Below are positions 51,701 to 59,952 of a stretch of DNA of 64,000 nt, piece after piece. Location of the stretch: the NCBI GenBank assembly GCA_003864495.1, contig ML133410.1, positions 496,001 to 560,000 on the forward strand. Reading direction: 5' to 3'. The translations under genes were made by a program, and so were the position numbers. This stretch comes from Nemopilema nomurai (lineage: Eukaryota > Cnidaria > Scyphozoa > Rhizostomeae > Rhizostomatidae). The notes under the pieces are model-generated. The model saw nothing but the letters and a program-made list of their open reading frames with translations, searched no databases and was not told the origin of the DNA. The stretch's first letter is position 1. Every line of letters begins with the position of its first letter.

Positions 51701-54700
51701 CAGTAAATATCTTTTCTAGGTCAAAGATTTTTCTCAACTGTAACAGCCTTTTTTGACCGGCTGTTTTGTGGTATATACTGAGTTATGATTTAACGATATA
51801 GAGTCGAACTCGGAATAACTAGGGTTCCTTTTTTGTCTGGCTAGTTCAATTCTTTCCAATCTCTTTCAGTAGAAATTTTGTTAGAGATTTTTTTCGGAAG
51901 ATTCTCCAAGGAAGGACGTTCGTTTTGTCACACCATGCTTTGAGGGCGACTTAGCTTGGTTCACTGTAGTAAAGAAAAGAAATTAAAAAACCGTGCGATG
52001 GAAAACCGATGATCTTTGGCATGCTAAGGCTTCTTGAGGTTCTAAGATGTTCCGCAGTTCGACCTCTTTACTTATATTTGCTTGTAATATGCCTGCCTAC
52101 TTTGCCAGGGATACCGACAGCGGCATGCCTTCATTGCCACGCAGGGGCCTCTAGAAAACACCACTGCGGATTTCTGGCGGATGATATGGGAACAGAATTG
52201 CCACAACATCGTCATGCTTACAAAGCTCTACGAGAAAAACAAGGTGATAATAATATGCTGTTCTTAGCTTTTGGATAACAGGGCACTTTCAGTGGAATTG
52301 GCTCGTTTTGTGGCAAAGTTGCGAATACATAAGTAATAAACCGTTGCTAAAATAAACTTTCAATAATAAAAGGCTGTTATTTCACCAGGGATGCTACTCC
52401 TTCAAATCTCGATAACTTTTGAAGAAAAAGTTTATTTCTTTAAAAAAGTCGGAATTTCGTGTTGATTCTGCTCACAGAAAGATCTTCATTGTTTGCAACC
52501 AACGCTCTATCTTCCTTTTTCAAACTCACGAGGGTAGTGATCAACTTTTGAGACAGTTTTGCGTTTGTACCATAGCCGTCCCTCGATTGATCTGAGTTCC
52601 TTTCAAATAACCCAGCCACTTTTTATGGAATAGATCTGTTCAACGATTTGGGTTTCGATTGACTCAAATCAGTGAATCTGACAACCGATTGACAAACACA
52701 TTTCAACCATTGCAGGAGCGCAGCTGCCAGTACTGGCCTAACTGTGGGAGTAGAAAGTACGGGAAGTTCCTTGTTGACGAACTGAAGCAGCGAGACGACG
52801 AGTGCGATCACGTGACCCGACGCGAGCTCAACCTCACTTACACGGAGGTAGGAATCGAGTCTTTCTTCACTTCGTATGAGTTTCTTTATTCTGTCGGTTG
52901 ACTTTAAACGGTTCGTTAAATCAAGATTGAAAATGCTGTTGGTTAGTTCTGCTCCTTCGTGCTGCATCATTTTGCTCATAAAGATCTTTCTCTCGTCCCC
53001 TGTTAAAGTCCTTTAAATATTCGCCTGGGAATGTTGAATGAAGGGAAAACCTTGGTCCTAATGCAGAAATCACGTGAAGCTCCCTGCATATTACAAGCTA
53101 GCTCTTTCTCTACAGTAGCTAAGGTCTGTACGAATTTTGTTTCGATCGACTTCATTGCTTGCTAGTTAGCTGGATAAGTATATGGTCAAACCCTCTAGCG
53201 CTTTCTTCCACTGAACCTTCGTTTAAGGCCATTCTGACCGTAGTCTAGTTCGAATTCTGCATCTTGGTAAAGAATAACAGTGACATTATGAATAAGTAAC
53301 ATAACTACAGAGAGAGGAACAGGCTTTAGGCATGAAAAGAGTATTCTGGATTGCCACTTCAAAATGTTGTAGTTTTATTTTGAACTTGACAAAATCATCC
53401 ATTAGACTGGCAGATCGCGGCGAGTGAGTCATTACATGTACACGGGCTGGCCCGAGTATGGCTCGCCGAATTCAGGCACGGACATCATCAAGTTGATATC
53501 TTTGGTGCAAAGCCTCAAAGCCATTCGTGGAACAGGACCGATCGTCGTTCACTGCAGGTTCGTGAGCTCTCTTTTTTCCAGTCCAGCTTCGGTTGTTTTT
53601 GCTGAAATGTAGAGACACTATTCGTTCAAGTCTGATGACAATTACGAAATAGATGTATGTATTGGTTGTTCGCGGCTCCAAAATTGCAGCAGCATATCTG
53701 ATGGACAAATTGAACACATTAAAAATGCACCGCGTGAAATGGGCTGACTCCGATTTGATAACGTAGTGAAGCACCTTTGCATTTTCACATTGTTGGAATC
53801 TAGGTTATTTTCATCTGACGACCCAAAATTCACATTACGGACGCTTGTCACCCACTATTGATAAAGTCCTATTTAGATGTTGGATAAAATCCACATTTAT
53901 TTTGGCTTGGAATTATTTTTCTAAGTTTTGGTCCAGATGCCGAAATAGTTTTACCAGTTTTAATTTCAAATGTCAGTTAAGAGGCAAAAACTAATTTTGA
54001 AATTTTACGCTGTGTTTGGCTTCAAAGTGTCTCTCCCTGAGTTGCGCGTGTAATTTGCCTGTCGCTGCGGCTCTTTAAATGGCCGTTTATTGTTTTCAGC
54101 GGTGGAGCAGGACGAACTGGCGCCTTTATTGCGTTGTGCATCTGCATACAGAAGTTGAAGACGGAGGGAACTGTGGACATCTTCCAGTCAGTGCGCCAAC
54201 TGCGAACTCAACGGCCAGCCATGGTGCAGACAATCGTGAGTTTGTTTTTGTTCATTGCAGTTCTAATGATTATTTAGTCTTGGAGTTGGCACTGGTGGGA
54301 TATCGTGCAATGTTCATGGCCTTTATGTACACATCTGCTTGGTAAAGTGGCTTTTATGTATTCTGGTAGTGCTTGTATGAACAGGAATCATTGCCATTTG
54401 TTTACTACTTGGTAATTCACAATTCGCTCTTCATGAAGATCACTTAAGATTTGCTCTTCATGAAGTTCTCTTAAGATTTTAAATATGAGTTACTGAGTAT
54501 AATGAATAATTTGCTCTTCATGAAGTTCCCTTAAGATTTTAAACATGAGTTACTGAGTATAATGAATAATTTGCTCTTCATGAAGTTCACTTAAGATTTC
54601 AAACATGAGTTACTGAATATATTGAAAGTAGCCAACGAAATGACGGAACGAATTTTCTCATGAGAAGTAAAAGCCGATTATTTCACACCGTTACGACCTT

Positions 54701-57288
54701 TATAGACAACGGTATTAACACAAAATGTTATTTGATAAAGAAAGTGCATGCCAAGAAGGTAGGCTATTCTGCAAAGCCCCTTCTTTGTGACAAGCTTTAT
54801 CCATCCCAAAATCCCCTTTGCTTTGTCTCCGTAGAATCTTTCTGGAGGATGTTTTCTATCTATAAAGCTGTTCAACCCTTGAACCAAAACAAATGTTGAT
54901 TTGCCACCTGTCACCTTCTTCATATCTTAAACCGTTGTCATTACTAGGAGGCACGAAGGACGAGAAAAAATGCAAATATTGTCCTTTGATAAGATATTGT
55001 TATCCTACTGGTATAGGTCCATGTCCTGCTCTTTCAATAACTGAATGAATTTCGCGAGCTTTGAATAGAGTCACAATGTTGATTGTCGCAAATTTTAAAG
55101 CGAATGCCTTGGTATCTAGAGAATTAACCCTTTCAGGCCCGGAATTTTTTGGCTTGCTGAAAAAATTCATTTGTTATGTTTTTGTTGTGTATAAACATTG
55201 ATAGTGAGGGCAAAGTGTAAAATTTGAAAAATGAACTTGGGGACTGTGAGATCTTGACTTGGGCCATATGGCCCTTCCGGTCACAGAAAGAACGTTCTCC
55301 GCCCATACTCATATTTATTTAGAACTGTGTATTGAATTCTGCTTAGAAGTTATGATTGACAACATAAAGAAACATAAAAGAACTACAAAAACAAATGTAA
55401 TTCCATTCTTTTAAATTGAGTTTTTTGGAAAATTTCATTCTCGGTCTTGATTTTTCAGGCAGATAAGTGTTCCGAAAAAACACTCATATTTCAACAATAA
55501 CATAAATCAGTATGAATGAAGGACATTTATTATGTCATCTGTTGATGAAAAAACAACTCTTCACAAAAATCAAGAATGATATGTTAAAACAGTTTCTGTT
55601 TTCTGTAATGCAAAGCCCCTTTTGACACTTCTAACAGCCAATTCTTGTCTTTTCTTTGCACACCATGCATCTAAGTCTATCTGGACGATGCATAGGCCAG
55701 TGGTTTCTTGCATGATACCTTATGCCAGCTGGTGTGTGTCTTCTGTACATCAGCCATCCATTTATAACAGAAGTTGCAAGGATCTAAATTCTTTTTCAGT
55801 ATCTTGAACCTGCTGCAACTCACTACACTAGCAACAGACTCATATCTGGTACTTGTCTCCCAAAACATACATTATTTTGGCATATGTACCACAAACATTC
55901 CAAGAAAAATTCCCAAATAATTTTGGATTTCCTCTGAATCTGTGGCAATGCTTTCTTTTGCAATGTTGTTTTGTGCACTATAGACATTTGTTTGATCTAC
56001 TCCATCTACCTCAGGTGTGATCTGTACAGTATGTTCTCTGTTTACTGATAAGGGTTGCTTGTTGGTGTATCTCCATCCTTAGTTGTTTTAGTATTATTGC
56101 CTTTACCCTCTAGTACGAACTCAATTTCAGAATTCTCACTGTTTTCCTCCTTATCATCTTGTTCCTCGCTTTCCTCAAAATCTATCTCTGAATCATATGT
56201 CGTACTGCTGACTACACTGATAGAATTTTCATCAATAAATTTGATGCTGGTGGCCATTTGTAAACCCTACGAAAAGGGGTAAAAAGTTGGTAGTACATTT
56301 AAAATTTCGTAAAAAAGACAAGATTTTCACCGAAACATATCAACAAAAAGCAAGTTTAGTTACCCTGAAGGCCTAGGACAATAGTTGCGAATTTTGTGAA
56401 AATAAAATGAAATTTTGGCAATGATATTGGCATGAAATTGTCTAAAAATCGAAATAAACGAAATATAATGTCATTCTCTTTGAAAAACCAATTTATGGTC
56501 GGCTTGCGGTTTAGTTTGGAGCTGAAATTGAACAGCTGATTAGCCGGTGGGCCTATCAGCTGTCGTTGCTGCCAGAACCTTATGTGACCGGAAGGGCCAT
56601 ATGGCCCAGCGAGTAATTTGAAGAGAAAATGTAGAAAGGTGCAAACAAAACTAAAATAAACCATCAAATAACACTGCATGATACCCTAAGTTTGTAAAAA
56701 TATTTTTTTCCTTTAAGATAATACGTATCTTCTTACCTTCTCAAGTTAACAAAAATGTCACTCCAAGCTGAATGCAATCGCCATGACAAAACATGACCTG
56801 AAATGTTTTCTGTTGTTGCTGCTGCTCCAATTGAATCACGTGAGGAAAGTACAACAACTGAACAACATATTGCCTTATTTGTCATTGATTCTAAGGGATC
56901 TCCGAATAAAATAAAGTGAAAATGGTCCGCTGGGCCATATGGCCCTTCCGGGCCTGAAAGGGTTAACAGGTCTCTCCCGGGAGGCAAACTGATAAAGACC
57001 ATCCTTCATTTGTTACAGAATTGCTAAACTTTCCATATTAAATTATTAAAAAGTACCATCAAATGTGGTTTTCAACCATCTTTCTACAACGGGATGTTTG
57101 CCCCTACAAATTTTTGTTTCTGTAACGTTTTTTTATTGGTCCCCTTGGCTCTGTTTCTGGAACATTTCCTTTGAACCGTGTTTCCGTTTTAGGACCAATA
57201 CTATTTCTGCTATCAAGCTCTCAAAGACTACGTCGATATGAATGCAGACGTCTCGAAGAGTTACAGCTTAGACGAATCTCTCGCGTAA
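33653..57288 (+). CDS. LAR: LAR-type receptor protein tyrosine phosphatase (3 Ig, 6 FN3, TM, D1, D2)
   Basis: Twenty-eight exons: 33653-33725, 36261-36530, 36829-37122, 37489-37784, 38384-38662, 38949-39248, 39576-39884, 40630-40923, 41505-41837, 43345-43574, 43901-43958, 44531-44633, 45155-45305, 46655-46745, 47393-47469, 47713-47749, 48235-48332, 48666-48785, 49230-49390, 49909-50044, 50330-50479, 51121-51220, 51542-51618, 52109-52243, 52716-52847, 53406-53557, 54100-54235, 57193-57288. All introns are GT-AG and phases agree throughout except for one base missing in exon 4. The product, about 1562 residues, is a type I membrane receptor. It should dephosphorylate phosphotyrosine through D1 (WPDHG loop, [10 protein letters not shown]). 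D2 has WPE and [10 protein letters not shown] and is probably inactive. Three Ig plus several FN3 domains, and the EYE..WEHS..KNRY..IVAYDHSRV entry to D1, place it with LAR/PTPdelta/PTPsigma, which act in cell adhesion and axon guidance. Known LAR proteins often have eight FN3 domains and a furin site; here there are six and no clear RxRR. Confidence 0.94.
36261..36530 (+). CDS. LAR: Receptor phosphatase exon 2: Ig domain 1
   Basis: Contains the end of the signal peptide, then an Ig-like fold with VTLVCSV, the core Trp in ITWKHNG and the second Cys in DSGLYSCYV. Phase 1 at both ends, 270 nt. Confidence 0.92.
36829..37122 (+). CDS. LAR: Receptor phosphatase exon 3: Ig domain 2
   Basis: Ig fold with FHLSCAV, VIWKKDG and [13 protein letters not shown]; two or three N-glycosylation sites. 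The usual Asp before the second Cys is Gln-Asn. Phase 1 at both ends, 294 nt. The donor (ggtaca) is weak. Confidence 0.9.
37489..37784 (+). CDS. LAR: Receptor phosphatase exon 4: Ig domain 3, with apparent frameshift
   Basis: Ig fold with [18 protein letters not shown] and [10 protein letters not shown]. The flanking exons require a length divisible by three, but this exon has 296 nt. From the acceptor the frame reads VPAMIKEPP and then reaches TGA at 37521-37523. One base more in the C-run at 37509-37513 would restore the frame into [14 protein letters not shown]. Either the sequence has a homopolymer error, or this allele is broken, or a weak upstream acceptor (AG at 37459-37460) is used; exon 37461-37784 is open and in phase but lacks a pyrimidine tract. 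Confidence 0.82.
38384..38662 (+). CDS. LAR: Receptor phosphatase exon 5: FN3 domain 1
   Basis: FN3 pattern [32 protein letters not shown]. Phase 1-1, 279 nt. Confidence 0.88.
38949..39248 (+). CDS. LAR: Receptor phosphatase exon 6: FN3 domain 2
   Basis: FN3 pattern [30 protein letters not shown]. Phase 1-1, 300 nt. The least canonical of the six FN3 domains. Confidence 0.85.
39576..39884 (+). CDS. LAR: Receptor phosphatase exon 7: FN3 domain 3
   Basis: Starts [14 protein letters not shown]3 core [30 protein letters not shown]. Phase 1-1, 309 nt. Confidence 0.92.
40630..40923 (+). CDS. LAR: Receptor phosphatase exon 8: FN3 domain 4
   Basis: Starts [12 protein letters not shown]3 core [33 protein letters not shown]. 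Phase 1-1, 294 nt. Confidence 0.9.
41505..41837 (+). CDS. LAR: Receptor phosphatase exon 9: FN3 domain 5
   Basis: Starts [12 protein letters not shown]3 core [41 protein letters not shown]. Phase 1-1, 333 nt, with a longer loop than the others. Confidence 0.93.
43345..43958 (+). CDS. LAR: Receptor phosphatase exons 10-11: FN3 domain 6
   Basis: The only FN3 domain split by an intron (phase 0): 43345-43574 holds [13 protein letters not shown] and IKVFSVMC; 43901-43958 holds [13 protein letters not shown]. It ends in phase 1 before the membrane exon. No furin-type RxRR site is visible between this domain and the membrane. Confidence 0.87.
44531..45305 (+). CDS. LAR: Receptor phosphatase exons 12-13: transmembrane helix and juxtamembrane region
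   Basis: Exon 44531-44633 encodes a hydrophobic segment ([19 protein letters not shown]) followed by the stop-transfer residues CRRKAK, the last across the intron. Exon 45155-45305 is the cytoplasmic juxtamembrane part, with [12 protein letters not shown] and FFTEYE, the conserved lead-in to D1. Confidence 0.9.
46655..50479 (+). CDS. LAR: Receptor phosphatase exons 14-21: catalytic domain D1
   Basis: Eight exons (listed in the gene entry) encode a complete PTP domain. The pTyr loop is [25 protein letters not shown] and [17 protein letters not shown] follow. The general-acid loop is [11 protein letters not shown], the P-loop [10 protein letters not shown] with the catalytic Cys, and the Q-loop QTEAQY. 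All catalytic residues are present, so this domain should be active. Exon 16 is only 37 nt long. An intron splits the Ser codon after the catalytic Cys. Confidence 0.94.
51121..57288 (+). CDS. LAR: Receptor phosphatase exons 22-28: membrane-distal domain D2 and stop
   Basis: Seven exons encode a second PTP fold: [75 protein letters not shown]. The general acid Asp is Glu (WPE), the pTyr-loop Tyr is Phe and the Q-loop Glu is Ile. These are the kinds of change seen in the weakly active D2 of LAR-type receptors, where D2 is regulatory. The catalytic Cys is kept. The last exon (57193-57288) ends with TAA after SYSLDESLA. Confidence 0.93.
54424..54630. repeat. 60-bp minisatellite in the last phosphatase intron
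   Basis: Three full units at 54451-54510, 54511-54570 and 54571-54630, each starting ttgctcttcatgaagtt, are preceded by a 27-bp partial unit at 54424-54450. Units 1 and 2 differ at only two positions; unit 3 has more changes toward its end. Confidence 0.92.
55128..55144 (+). repeat. Left terminal inverted repeat of the piggyBac element
   Basis: CCCTTTCAGGCCCGGAA directly after the TTAA target site; identical to the complement of 56946-56962. Confidence 0.95.
55261..55285 (+). repeat. Subterminal repeat of the piggyBac element (three copies)
   Basis: A 25-bp sequence beginning with the palindrome GGGCCATATGGCCC occurs here, again inverted at 56583-56607 (perfect), and its first 20 bases once more in direct orientation at 56932-56951, next to the right terminal repeat. 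Such subterminal repeats can be transposase-binding sites in DNA transposons. Confidence 0.88.
55585..56257 (-). pseudogene. piggyBac transposase remnant (catalytic core deleted)
   Basis: On the minus strand, an ATG at 56257 starts an acidic N-terminus ([20 protein letters not shown]) that ends in a stop after about 71 residues. Further on, [15 protein letters not shown] and, after another stop, [20 protein letters not shown] match the start of the piggyBac transposase core. In another frame [18 protein letters not shown] and KCQKGLCI match the C-terminal cysteine-rich domain. The region with the catalytic Asp residues is absent, so the gene is an internal deletion with additional stops and frameshifts. 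Confidence 0.85.
56946..56962 (-). repeat. Right terminal inverted repeat of the piggyBac element
   Basis: TTCCGGGCCTGAAAGGG directly before TTAA; perfect complement of the left end. Confidence 0.95.
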
Positions 57289-57505
57289 ACGCAGGATGTT
57301 ACGCCGATGTCGGGTTTTGCGTTGCGCTTTCGAGTGTTGCGGCTCGCACGTGTTTACTGCAATTCGCGCGGCTGAGCGAAACCTTACACGTAATACCAAA
57401 ACGCATATGGAAGCTGTTTTCGCATTAGCAACAGTGAAGCGAAAACTTAATTTCCGATTGCGCATGAAGCTGGTTTTTGAAGCCAAGAGAAAGATGCGGA
57501 AGACG

Positions 57506-57570
57506 CATCTTGTCTGACGTCATCTTGTCTGACGTCATCTTGTCTGACGTCATCTTGTCTGACGTCATCT
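57506..57570. promoter_or_regulatory. Four-copy 15-bp repeat, each with a full CRE (TGACGTCA)
   Basis: The unit catcttgtctgacgt is repeated four times without mismatch, plus a 5-bp partial copy. Each junction forms TGACGTCA, the palindromic CREB/ATF site, at 57515, 57530, 57545 and 57560 (8 bp each). It lies about 220 bp downstream of the phosphatase stop codon, in its 3' UTR or flank. The sequence shows the array; protein binding is inference. Confidence 0.75.
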
Positions 57571-58975
57571 AGAGGTGAATCAAGAACAAACTGTGATGAA
57601 CTAAGAGCAGATCCAAGTCAGGATTCGGAAGTTTTGATTTGCGAAGAGTATTTATGCATATTCCAAAGGCAGCTGTTTTGCATCGTCTTTAAATGGCAAT
57701 TCAGTAATTTCATGGCTGAGAACAACGATAAAAGTCTAGATGTTATTTTTTGTATTGCCATATTACATGGTTTGTATTGCCATATCCGACTTATTTCAAG
57801 TATAATTGTCTTCATTTTGATTCTTGGACCTCGCTTTTCCATTACCATAAATATTTCATAAAAACGCATTTTTATAATGCACTGCTTTTTCACGGTACAC
57901 TTTCTTTAGAATTAGAAAGGTGTTAGTTTCTTGTTTTAATTAAATTAATTAGACCCTTTTTCTAATGTTTGCCGCACTGTTCAATGCAGGTTATTGCCAC
58001 GAAAAAGTTCTTTAAATAGTCCATTTGCAGAAAGGTATGCAGCTGAATTCACCTACTCAAAGACTCTCGACCAGTCCATTGTTATGCCCATTCATATGTT
58101 TTCCATATTTGTTTTAGCCTACGTAATGAAGGCTAATCATCATCAGATTCTTGCAAGGATACGCATTGACGTGCTGGCCGAATCTAGGGCTTTCCTATAT
58201 TTGCACAAGAGTTTTTCTTTAAAAAAATGCAGCTATCCATCTTGATAGCAGCCGGCAAAATGACTCAAGTGATAAGGAATTCACTTTTATAAAAGAAATA
58301 TGAAAGCTAAAGTTTAACTGTACCAGATCATATATTAGACAGGGTTGGGACAAGGTTGAAACGAACTGTTTTTATAGTTTGAAGTAATGCAGTATTTTTC
58401 ACGGGACGAGGAAACTTGGTGTCGGAGGCATGCTTGGGGTGTGGTTCAGGTTTGGCCACCATATATCCTTGCCATCAAAAGTACAAAGATACAGCATAAC
58501 TAAAACTGTTTTTATGTATTTATGCACTTTGGCATACACATTACATGTTGATTTTCTATATTTAAAGAGTGTCGTGTAGGAGTGAAAGCTTTAGATATAC
58601 TCAGTATCTGCGAAGTTGTATTTGTTTAGAAAGATTTATCAAGAAAGTATGAAATATTTGGTAAGGTTCTTTTATTAAGCATTTGCGTTTTTCTAGTAAT
58701 TAGGCCAGCTATCACTGTACATCTAAAATCTGGACCAAAATAAACATTCATTGCATTTACACTTGCTTTATAGATTTTCTTATTTGCATTTTAGATCGAT
58801 AGATTTATACATAAATATATACATTTCTTGATGTTGCAGTGTTATATACCTTTATTGTATGTTCTTTTTGATATATTTAAAACCAAACATTTTGTCGTTA
58901 TTGAATTTGTCGTTAATTTATTGTTGATTTCAACGTAATTTTGCATCATTTTGTATTTGGTGTCCTTATGCTGGT

Positions 58976-59022
58976 AATGATAATGATAATCAGGCTTATG
59001 ATTATGATTATGATTATGATTT
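58976..59022. repeat. Trinucleotide/hexanucleotide microsatellite (TAATGA, TTATGA)
   Basis: Runs of taatga followed by repeated ttatga. On the minus strand it gives a spurious His/Asn-rich open frame (58842-59063), which I do not call as a gene. Confidence 0.8.
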
Positions 59023-59952
59023 TCTTCATAGTAATTGTTTTGCTCATGATATGAAGTTTGCATTATTTGTGGATTTGTACAGGAAAGATTTTATAACCTC
59101 TGCTTATAACGCCTTTTGAAATGTCGACTTTTTCATATCGTTTGAATAAGCAATGATTTCGTTTCTGGTGAAAACGATTAATCCAAGTAAAATTAAGCCA
59201 GAAATTTCAAGTTCTCCGCTTTTCTTAGGACATTATGATAATCATATCTATTACAATAAAAGTCTAAAATATTTACAATAAAATTCGAAATAAAAGAACG
59301 AAGTAAAAAGTAAAAAAAACCTTCGCAACCAACGCAAATTCTAGGATACCAAATATTGTTTTGTACATACCTTTCTATTCACAATTATCTATATGGTTTT
59401 TTCCAAAAGGAAGAGCGTCACACCGTTTATGCGCGAAGAAGTGGCTACTGCGAAGGAGAACAGACACGTGATAGTATTTCAGTTCGAGTTACGTTTCCTG
59501 GTCTGTTCAACATGGATTTGTACTCTTAGCTTCACGTCATTACTCTTCTTGTGGCGTTTTGTTTTATTGCGAGCCAGGTAATTTCTGGATTGTTTCTTCT
59601 TTAACGGAAAGTTGTGGCATGTGGCCTCGATTTCACACTGATTCGTCCAAACGAGGCTTCTTGTTGAAACTTTGGGATCTCTGCAGATGAACATTTTTAT
59701 CTCCCATTTGCAAAAATAACATAAAATTATTTTTGCTATTCTGGGGAATCCAACTTTCCAAACATAAAGGCATAAATGGGGCATCCACAGCAAAACATGT
59801 TATTCTAGACAGGAAACTCTTTTAGAGACCCAGGTCTAGAACACACCGCGTCAAATACCAATATGGCAGCTGCATTTTTACTACGGCCTAGTCATTGTTT
59901 GGATATTTCTTCGCTCCTACCATGCAATTGGCTGCGCAGAGGTGCGTATCCA

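Larger units (their letters stand above)
55128..56962 (-). mobile_element. Internally deleted piggyBac-type DNA transposon
   Basis: The 1835-bp element is flanked by TTAA on both sides (55124-55127 and 56963-56966), the target duplication of piggyBac transposons. It has perfect 17-bp terminal inverted repeats (CCCTTTCAGGCCCGGAA). Inside on the minus strand lie remnants of a piggyBac transposase with the middle of the gene missing. Subterminal repeats around the palindrome GGGCCATATGGCCC are present. It sits antisense in the last intron of the receptor phosphatase. With intact ends it might be mobilised by a transposase supplied elsewhere, but it cannot make its own. Confidence 0.93.
57289..59952. 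other. 3' flanks of the convergent phosphatase and copine genes
   Basis: The first 150 bp after the phosphatase stop are GC- and CpG-rich, then the CRE array follows, then AT-rich DNA. A candidate poly(A) signal for the phosphatase is AATAAA at 58739-58744. One for the copine on the minus strand is the complement of TTTATT at 59563-59568. A TGATTA-type microsatellite occupies about 58976-59022. Open frames such as 57994-58245 lack domains. Confidence 0.4.

Noticed and set aside
56042..56257. Acidic 71-residue minus-strand frame as an independent gene
   Set aside because: It lies inside the TTAA-flanked transposon and corresponds to the acidic N-terminus of the transposase.
56355..57002. Minus-strand frames at 56356-56679 and 56733-57002 as genes
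   Set aside because: They span the right end of the transposon and its palindromic repeats; the Gly/Pro-rich similarity between them comes from the repeated GGGCCATATGGCCC sequence.
58842..59063. Minus-strand His/Asn/Tyr-rich frame
   Set aside because: Produced by translation of a TGATTA-type microsatellite and AT-rich flanks.
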